Shown piece by piece: positions 57,069 to 64,000 of a stretch of 64,000 nucleotides of DNA. Source of the stretch: Hedera helix (lineage: Eukaryota > Streptophyta > Magnoliopsida > Apiales > Araliaceae); assembly GCA_947179155.2 (NCBI GenBank), contig OX359270.1, positions 26,003,556 through 26,067,555 of the forward strand. Reading direction: 5' to 3'. The notes below the pieces were generated by a model that searched no databases, was not told the DNA's origin, and saw only the letters and a program-made list of their open reading frames with translations. Both the position numbers and the translations under genes were made by a program. Within the stretch, counting starts at the first letter, position 1. The number at the start of each line of letters is the position of its first letter.

Positions 57069-57880
57069 ATTATATTTCCCTCTCAATCCTCCAATCATAT
57101 TTTTACCATATTACACTTCAAAGCGTGATTAAAATAAGTTACAGAAAAAATTAGTATCTTCCATAACAATTCAATCAAATAAACTTTTTCTAAGTTAAAA
57201 CAAGCTCAACAAATACAGATATGTGCATATAAATTTAAAAGATCTCAAACAAAATAATAACTGACAAATAATTAAAATTTAGACTAAGAATTTTTTTATC
57301 TTTTTTCTAAAATTATTAAATTAAAATTAAATTTTTTATCATTGGCTAAAACTTTAAAATCCAATTAATTCATTGCTCAAGCGACATAACCTACAAAAAA
57401 ATTAATTACCCAATTTTCGAAGGAAAACACGGTTGCACTTAGCATGTGCAACAAACCTTTAAACCCAAAGGTTACCCCGAATGGACAAGTTTTGTTTCGT
57501 GAGGGTTCGTAATGAATATACCCACAAAATTTAAAAATTCAAAATTTTTAAAATTGCCTATTTTTTTTTTCAAAATATGACCTAAAAATTAAAAATATCA
57601 AAAATATTAAATCTCTTTCCCCACACTTAAAATTTATATTGTCCCCAATGTAAAGTAAAATGCAAAGAAAAGACTTCCCCCACACTTAAAATTTATATTG
57701 TCCCCAATGTAAAGTAGAGTGCATAGAAAAGACACAAATAACTAAAATATAAATGCAAAAATAAAAAGAAAGAAAATTATACTCCCATTGGGTTACGTCC
57801 CAAGCAGCACATTTGTTTATTATCATTGACTCAACAATATGCTTCCTTTTTCCAGTAGTATAAATCGGCTCCTCAAGGAC
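56547..57880 (-). other. Polypurine tract and non-coding 3' region of element C
   Basis: The tract aagtgtgggggtatt (minus, 56547-56561) adjoins the LTR. Further right are two hairpin units (56793-56848), an (AT)n run (57011-57066), a block conserved with element B (57425-57530), and two copies of the internal polypurine-hairpin module (57615-57654 and 57674-57713). I recognise no ORF. Confidence 0.75.
57011..57066. repeat. (AT)n microsatellite
   Basis: About 27 uninterrupted AT dinucleotides within element C. Such runs vary in length and are prone to assembly error. Confidence 0.95.
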
Positions 57881-57889
57881 CAAATTAGT

Positions 57890-59297
57890 TACATCTTCTT
57901 TTTAAAAATTCTCATGAAAATTTTTAAGTCTATGCCATTCATGTTGAGTACTTTAGAAGTTTCTAAACTTTGAATTTCAACTGCACCATGAGGAAAAATA
58001 TTAGTAACAATAAAAGGTCCAACCTAACAAGAACGTAACTTACCTAGAAACAACCAGAGTTGAGATTGGTAAAAAATGACTTTTTAACCAATTTTAAATT
58101 CTTTTCTAGAGATCATCTTGTTATGAAAAACCTTTGTTTTCTCCTTGTAAATCCCTGCACTCTTATAAGCATCATTGAGAATTTTCTCTAACTCTTGTAA
58201 TTACAACTTCCTATGTTATCCACTTTTACTCATCTTCATGTAGAAACTCTTAATAGCCCAATAAGCCATGTGTTCCAACTCAATAGGTAAGTGACACAGA
58301 TTCTCAAATACCAATCTATAAGGTGACATACCAATAGGTGTCTTATAAGTTATCCTATACCCCCACAAAGCATCATCCAATCTCAAACTCCAATCTTTTA
58401 TGCTCGGATTGACTGTCTTTTCAAGAATGAACTTGATTTCTCTGTTTGACCCTTCCGATTGTCCATTAGTTTGCGGATGATATGCAGTTGACACCTTATG
58501 AGCTACGGTATTTTTCCAGCAAAGCTTCCATGGTTCATTTGCAAAAATGAGTGCATCGATCACTTATTAGAGCTTTTGGAACTCCAAACCTGGAAAATAT
58601 ATTAGTATGAAGAAAATCTGTAACCACTTTAGAATCGTCAGTCTTGGTGGCTTTAGCTTCCACCCATTTCAAAACATAATCGACAACAAGTAAAATATAG
58701 ACATAACCAAAAGATACAGGAAAAGGTCCTATAAAATCAATAAAAATTTCATAAAATAGTAGTGGGGGTTTGCAATATTTCTGTTCGTTGGGATTTATTA
58801 CCTGTCTTTTGGCAATTATAGCACGACTTGTAAAAGAAATACGAATCTTGGAATAGAGATGGAAAATAAAAATCACAGTCAAGCACTTTTCTAGTTATGC
58901 TCTTAGATCCAAAGTGAACTCTACAAGCATATGAATGGAAAAAAAAATTGTGAATATAATTAATTTTAATTTCAGGAATGCACCTTCTAATCACTTGGTC
59001 TGCACAATGCTTCCATAAGTAGGGATCATCCCACACATAGTACTTTGCATCAGTCTTGATTTTATCCCTTTGGGCTTTAAACAAATCAGGAGTTAAAATG
59101 TTAGTAATCAAATAATTGACTATATTAGCATACCAAGGTAATTTTTATATGCAGAGAATAATTGTTCATCAGGAAATGTCTCTTGCAAATGAAGCTCATC
59201 CTTCACATTAGCTAAACGACTTAAATGATTCGCAACATTATTTTTAGTTCCTCTTTTTTCTTTAATCTCCAAAATTGAATTCGTTTAAGAGAAGTAT
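57890..59297 (-). pseudogene. Element C: end of RNase H and integrase
   Basis: From the right: LLLNEF and NNVANHLSRLANVKDELHLQ (RNase H tail), then the zinc region (SYACRVHFGSK, CYNCQKTGN), the core (IDFIGPFPVSFG, FSRFGVPKALISDRCTHF, STAYHPQTNGQSEGSNREIK) and C-terminal sequence around SPYRLVFENLCHLPIELEH. The chain is shared between frames 59111-58749, 58882-58535 and 58563-58216, so it is frameshifted. The DNG-type position reads SDRC. Upstream sequence is cut by element D at 59297. Confidence 0.88.
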
Positions 59298-59706
59298 CTG
59301 TAAGACCCCGAATTTTATGAAATATAAAAATTAATTTTTCTTCATATATATTTTTCCTGAAACAGTAAGTGGTTAAATTAACGAAATTGAAAGTTAAGGA
59401 TGTTATGTGTAAATTTTATTTTGTCGGACAATATTCGTTTTGTCGGGGAATATTCGTTTTGTCGGGGAATATTCGGGCCGTACGACGGCGCGAAATAACT
59501 AATTATTGGTGGACCCCACAACGGAATATTTGTCGGATATAGAAAACGACAGAAGTAACCTTTTTAAATAAAAATAGTCAACGGTGTTAACTGTTAAAAT
59601 ACCGGTGATAAAAGAATAGTAGCATACGGTAATTTATGGTATTTTCTGTAGCACACGGTACTCTACAGTAGCACGCGGTATTGCACAGTGTCTCATACTA
59701 TTGTTC

Positions 59707-59912
59707 TGATAATTGACACCGTAACTGTTACGCATCATTTCATCAATAATTGTCACTGCATAATATTTTATGTTATCAATTCAATAATTGTTGTTACACA
59801 GTATTTTGCATTATTGATTTAATAATTGTCATTACACTGTATTTTATATCATTGAGTCAATAATTGTTGCTGCACTGTTTTTAAAATTATTGAACCTAAT
59901 AATTGTCACAGT
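59707..59912 (+). repeat. 38-bp tandem array in element D LTR1
   Basis: Units of 38 bp at 59745-59782, 59783-59820 and 59821-59858, one of 39 bp at 59859-59897, plus a degenerate 37-bp unit before and a partial one after. Each full unit begins aataattgt(c/t). The array recurs in LTR2 (about 62662-62867). Confidence 0.9.
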
Positions 59913-60045
59913 TGCAAATATACTGTAATTTATATTATTAAATTAATAATAATCTGTAACGTGTTTATTACATTATTGTTGTAGCATTATTTCATTTTAT
60001 ATGTTGGACCCACAGGAAAAATAAAAAATTTTATTTTTCAAAAGT

Positions 60046-60215
60046 TACTATTCACTCCCGGAATTTACTATTCATTCCCGGAAAAGTTACTATTCACTGA
60101 CGGAAGTTACTGTTCATCTCGGGAAAGTTACTGTTCATCTGCCGACAAAAGTTACTGTTCATTACTGTTCATTTTTTGAAAATTTTAAAGTTACTGTGCA
60201 AAGTTACTGTGCAAG
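60046..60215 (+). repeat. ttactgttca-type repeats upstream of the TATA box (element D LTR1)
   Basis: About ten copies of gttactattca, gttactgttca or gttactgtgca within 170 bp, ending about 90 bp upstream of the TATA box. They recur at about 63000-63170. Confidence 0.85.
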
Positions 60216-60300
60216 TATTGAAAATTTTTAAAAACGTTTGCGCAGCCTCTGCTGAATTTTTTTTTTAGTTCACCTACCACGCATAGTAACCTCTTTTCTC

Positions 60301-60310
60301 CTATAAATAG
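60301..60310 (+). promoter_or_regulatory. TATA box of element D LTR1
   Basis: ctataaatag after a ttttctc pyrimidine stretch. The equivalent in LTR2 is at about 63257. Confidence 0.7.
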
Positions 60311-61971
60311 CTTGTTCAGCTGAATAGAAAAATCACACCTAAAATATAAAAATTTTCTATAAGAATTTTATGAGTTTTCTCTGAGAATAGTAAGGCTATT
60401 TTGAGTGTTTGAAAGCCAAAAGGAGTGCAGGATTTTTTTCAAGTAAGTCTTTTATTAAAGAGTAGTAATTTTATAAATTTCTATTTTTCACGGTATTCAC
60501 AAATCTTCCTTTAGAAGACTCTTCTTTGAGAAGATTCATTTTTAAAAGCTTTCTTTGGAAGATTTATTTTGGAATATTATTTTTAAAACTATTTTAAAGT
60601 TGGTATTTTATACTACAAAAATTATGTTAAATATATATAATTTTGATAGTTCATAATATATGAGTTATCATACACTTTGAAGTTTACATGTTGTAATTAC
60701 TAATTTTATTATAAATATATAGGTTGATCAATCTCATTTAAATCAATATCCAGTCACGTGTTAAGGTAAGAAATGTCATTTTTTTACACTCTTGAACTTG
60801 CTACGGTAAGGGATATTATTTTCTTTCATACTCCTGAATCGAAACTTATTATGGAACTATTGCTTCTATAATTCCTGAAAATATTATATGATCCATAATA
60901 GTTGAACTTCATTATTTCAACTGAACCTTCCTATTTTCTGAATCTTTCTATTGAACTGTAACCGTTATTCTGAACTGAGAATCTTGAATAACATTTTTAA
61001 ATTTCACTCCACATCATGTTGACAATTTGGACATTATTTGAATCTGCACAAAGTAAACTTCCGATACTTATTGTTTATCCTGTTTCTTCTGTTCATCAAT
61101 TGTATCACTATTATTTGTACTAATCATCAAGAATCAAGCTGTTGTGAATATCTGTGGCCGGGGGCACAGATGTGATATATTTGTTGAACAGATGATAGGT
61201 TAAAGGCGATATATTAGGTTAAAGGCGATACATCTGTTCGGTGTCTTTTATGGCACGTGGTGAAAGTTCTCTTTGGCCCGTAGTGCATAGATGAACTGTT
61301 ATTTGGTATGATTATGACCAAAGGCTGAATCTGGTATAATCATGACCGCTGGTGTTATATTGAATGTTCTCTTTGGCCCGTAATGCATAGATGAACTGTT
61401 GATTTGCATGATTATGACCAGGAACTGTGAATTTGTATTATCTTGACTAATGGTATTTCAGATGATAAAAGTTGATGATGTTTTTACGAAAAAGAGAAGC
61501 GCGTGGACATTATAGTCTACATTATTCTTCTAATAGATTGCTCATTCCACTGCTATTATTGATCTGAACATTGTTTAAGAATTTAACTACAGTTTTTGAT
61601 ATAAACCTTGTAGTCTATTGTATTCTATCAAGAACTCAACTGTTGAAGGCTAATGATAATTTATTCGTCATTATCTTAGTCATGATATTTCTTACTGGGC
61701 TATTTGAGCTCACCCTTTCTTTTGTTCCATTGTTTTTCAACAGGAGATGAAAACGTAACGGGGTCTAGCCGGGGGATGGAGTGAGAGTCCGAAGAATAGT
61801 TATCCTAGTCTTCACGTGTTGTAAAATAGTGTGGCAATAATAGTGAAGACTTAGTTGTGTATTATTATACACTGTATTGTTGTATGTTGTGCTTTGTTGT
61901 AATAATTTTGTTGTAGTCTTTTGACGACTCAAGTTTGGGTTGTGTGGGCCTAAATTTGGGGGCGTCACAGT

Positions 61972-61983
61972 TGGCATCAGAGC
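61972..61983 (+). promoter_or_regulatory. Primer binding site of element D
   Basis: tggcatcagagc differs by one base from the initiator tRNA-Met complement and lies 2 bp after LTR1. Confidence 0.85.
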
Positions 61984-62169
61984 TTAGGGATATGGTCTTT
62001 AATGGAGATCTGGGGTTAAAACTAGGAGGGGAGATACGGATAGAATCAGTCACTAGTGTGTCCCACCTAAATTAGATTTTGTTATCTAACGAATCGATTT
62101 GAATGTAGGAACATGAAGTGATGAGTCAGTTTGTTTGAACTAACAATTATTTTGTGACCACAGTTTAGT

Positions 62170-62256
62170 ATGACATCTGGAAATCAGGAGGATAACTTTG
62201 AAATGCTCGGTACGTCAATTTCGGGGACGAAATTTCATAAGGAGTGGAGGTTGTAA
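62170..62256 (+). CDS. 28-codon fusion ORF of element D: gag start joined to pol end
   Basis: The ORF begins MTSGNQEDN, positioned like a gag start after the leader. It continues into GTSISGTKFHKEW, which matches the last residues before the 3' LTR in element E (GTSILGTKFHR). The stop codon TAA is formed by the first bases of LTR2. The join of the two termini indicates one large internal deletion that kept a reading frame. Whether the peptide is made is unknown. Confidence 0.65.
   Translation: MTSGNQEDNFEMLGTSISGTKFHKEWRL
62238..62251 (+). promoter_or_regulatory. Polypurine tract of element D
   Basis: The purine-rich taaggagtggaggt directly precedes LTR2. Element E has ataggtagggaaggt in the same position (minus strand, 42201-42215). 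Confidence 0.8.
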
Positions 62257-64000
62257 GACCCCGAATTTTATGAAATATAAAAATTAATTTTTCTTCATAT
62301 ATATTTTTCCTGAAACAGTAAGTGGTTAAATTAACGAAATTGAAAGTTAAGGATGTTATGTGTAAATTTTATTTTGTCGGTCAATATTCGTTTTGTCGGG
62401 GAATATTCGTTTTGTCGGGGAATATTCGGGCCGTACGACGGCGCCGAAATAACTAATTATTGGTGGACCCCACAACGGAATATTTGTCGGATATAGAAAA
62501 CGACAGAAGTAACCTTTTTAAATAAAAATAGTCAACGGTGTTAACTGTTAAAATACCGGTGATAAAAGAATAGTAGCATACGGTAATTTATAGTATTTTC
62601 TGTAGCACACGGTACTCTACAGTAGCACGCGGTATTGCACAGTGTCTCATACTATTGTTCTGATAATTGACACCGTAACTGTTACGCATCATTTCATCAA
62701 TAATTGTCACTGCATAATATTTTATGTTATCAATTCAATAATTGTTGTTACACAGTATTTTGCATTATTGATTTAATAATTGTCATTACACTGTATTTTA
62801 TATCATTGAGTCAATAATTGTTGCTGCACTGTTTTTAAAATTATTGAACCTAATAATTGTCACAGTTGCAAATATACTGTAATTTATATTATTAAATTAA
62901 TAATAATCTGTAACGTGTTTATTACATTATTGTTGTAGCATTATTTCATTTTATATGTTGGACCCACAGGAAAAATAAAAAAATTTTATTTTTCAAAAGT
63001 TACTATTCACTCCCAGAATTTACTATTCATTCCCGGAAAAGTTACTATTCACTGACGGAAGTTACTGTTCATCTCGGGAAAGTTACTGTTCATCTGCCGA
63101 CAAAAGTTACTGTTCATTACTGTTCATTTTTTGAAAATTTTAAAGTTACTGTGCAAAGTTACTGTGCAAGTATTGAAAATTTTTAAAAACGTTTGCGCAG
63201 CCTCTGCTGAATTTTTTTTTTAGTTCACCTACCACGCATAGTAACCTCTTTTCTCCTATAAATAGCTTGTTCAGCTGAATAGAAAAATCACACCTAAAAT
63301 ATAAAATTTTTCTATAAGAATTTTATGAGTTTTCTCTGAGAATAGTAAGGCTATTTTGAGTGTTTGAAAGCCAAAAGGAGTGCAGGATTTTTTTCAAGTA
63401 AGTCTTTTATTAAAGAGTAGTAATTTTATAAATTTCTATTTTTCACGGTATTCACAAATCTTCCTTTAGAAGACTCTTCTTTGAGAAGATTCATTTTTAA
63501 AAGCTTTCTTTGGAAGATTTATTTTGGAATATTATTTTTAAAACTATTTTAAAGTTGGTATTTTATACTACAAAAATTATGTTAAATATATATAATTTTG
63601 ATAGTTCATAATATATGAGTTATCATACACTTTGAAGTTTACATGTTGTAATTACTAATTTTATTATAAATATATAGGTTGATCAATCTCATTTAAATCA
63701 ATATCCAGTCACGTGTTAAGGTAAGAAATGTCATTTTTTTACACTCTTGAACTTGCTACGGTAAGGGATATTATTTTCTTTCATACTCCTGAATCGAAAC
63801 TTATTATGGAACTATTGCTTCTATAATTCCTGAAAATATTATATGATCCATAATAGTTGAACTTCATTATTTCAACTGAACCTTCCTATTTTCTGAATCT
63901 TTCTATTGAACTGTAACCGTTATTCTGAACTGAGAATCTTGAATAACATTTTTAAATTTCACTCCACATCATGTTGACAATTTGGACATTATTTGAATCT
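62252..64000 (+). repeat. 3' LTR of element D, first 1749 bp
   Basis: Matches LTR1 with about six small differences, such as ggacaat/ggtcaat near the start, one extra c in gcgccgaaat, and one extra a in an A run. The rest is beyond the window. Confidence 0.95.

Larger units (their letters stand above)
59298..61969 (+). repeat. 5' LTR of element D (2672 bp)
   Basis: Starts tgtaagaccccg and ends gggggcgtcaca. U3 has a 38-bp tandem array (59707-59912) and many ttactgttca-type units (60046-60215). The TATA box is ctataaatag at 60301-60310. A leader of over 1.6 kb within R/U5 follows, including an imperfect duplication of about 110 bp around 61260-61440 (gttctctttggcccgta, gcatagatgaactgtt). Confidence 0.93.
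59298..64000 (+). mobile_element. Element D: very young non-autonomous chromovirus derivative, cut by window edge
   Basis: LTR1 59298-61969 (2672 bp), an internal part of only 282 bp, and LTR2 from 62252 to beyond the window end. The inside has a tRNA-Met-like primer site, a leader matching element E's, a 28-codon ORF and a purine tract before LTR2. Over the 1.75 kb that can be compared the LTRs differ at about six positions by eye. It lies within element C's RNase H. The 5-bp flank is gtatc (59293-59297); the right flank is outside the window. Confidence 0.92.

Noticed and set aside
59298..64000. A simple tandem duplication of a 2.95-kb unit
   Set aside because: TG...CA borders, a primer site after the first copy and a purine tract before the second fit LTRs far better.
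1..64000. CRISPR array, prokaryotic operon, or integrated viral genome
   Set aside because: No spaced identical repeats with unique spacers; all RT-containing regions are explained by LTR elements or the LINE, and no movement or coat protein of a pararetrovirus is seen.

Overview
This window is plant nuclear DNA, most likely from a dicot. The evidence is GT-AG introns, one gene closely matching the plant F-box/LRR protein SKP2A/B, a plant G-type lectin receptor kinase, and Athila, Tekay/Del, Tat and SIRE/copia retroelements together with an L1 LINE, hAT and Stowaway sequences. It is AT-rich and dominated by transposons. The only gene that looks functional is the 3' part of the SKP2-like gene at the left edge. 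I see no tRNA, rRNA, CRISPR array or bacterial-type operon.

Layout: (1) 1-4155: last three coding exons of the SKP2-like gene (+), with the F-box exon off the left edge. (2) 4156-about 6000: decayed hAT transposase (-). (3) 6961-12841: Athila-type Ty3/gypsy element A (-) with 5-bp target duplications, a full 5' LTR, tRNA-Asp primer site, gag, protease and RT; a deletion fused its RNase H to the stump of its 3' LTR. (4) 13184-14613: MITEs and a short tandem duplication. (5) 14590-25695: a G-type lectin receptor-kinase pseudogene (-) split by a gag-only LTR element (16257-20937) and by an L1 LINE (21427-25388, 14-bp target duplication). (6) 26032-26711: Stowaway and another foldback MITE. (7) 27531-31962: Tat-lineage remnant with integrase on - and an extra ORF in antisense on +. 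(8) 31963-about 39085: SIRE-like copia element (+) holding an Athila solo LTR (34692-36360, 5-bp target duplication). (9) 39086-40040: unassigned, with a short telomere-like tract. (10) about 40040-47263: Tekay/Del chromovirus E (-) lacking gag and protease. (11) 47264-49376: LTR end and leader of another element F (+). (12) 49377-64000: a nest. Athila element C (-) carries Athila derivative B (49840-55555) inside its 3' LTR and a very young chromovirus derivative D (59298 to beyond 64000) inside its RNase H.

The elements relate to each other. A, B, C and the solo LTR are one Athila family sharing LTR promoters, a tRNA-Asp primer site and a GTGTGGGGGTATT-like polypurine tract. D and E are one chromovirus family; D keeps LTRs, primer site and polypurine tract but almost no coding sequence, so it could only move with proteins from elsewhere. 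Insertion order can be read from the nesting: F before C, C before B and D; Tat before copia, copia before the solo-LTR parent; receptor kinase before LINE and gag-only element. No wholly new system is evident. The most distinctive observations are the deletion-derivative elements, repeated covarying hairpins and an internal polypurine/hairpin module in the Athila 3' region, near-palindromic CG-rich modules in Athila U3, and the 38-bp array in the chromovirus LTR.
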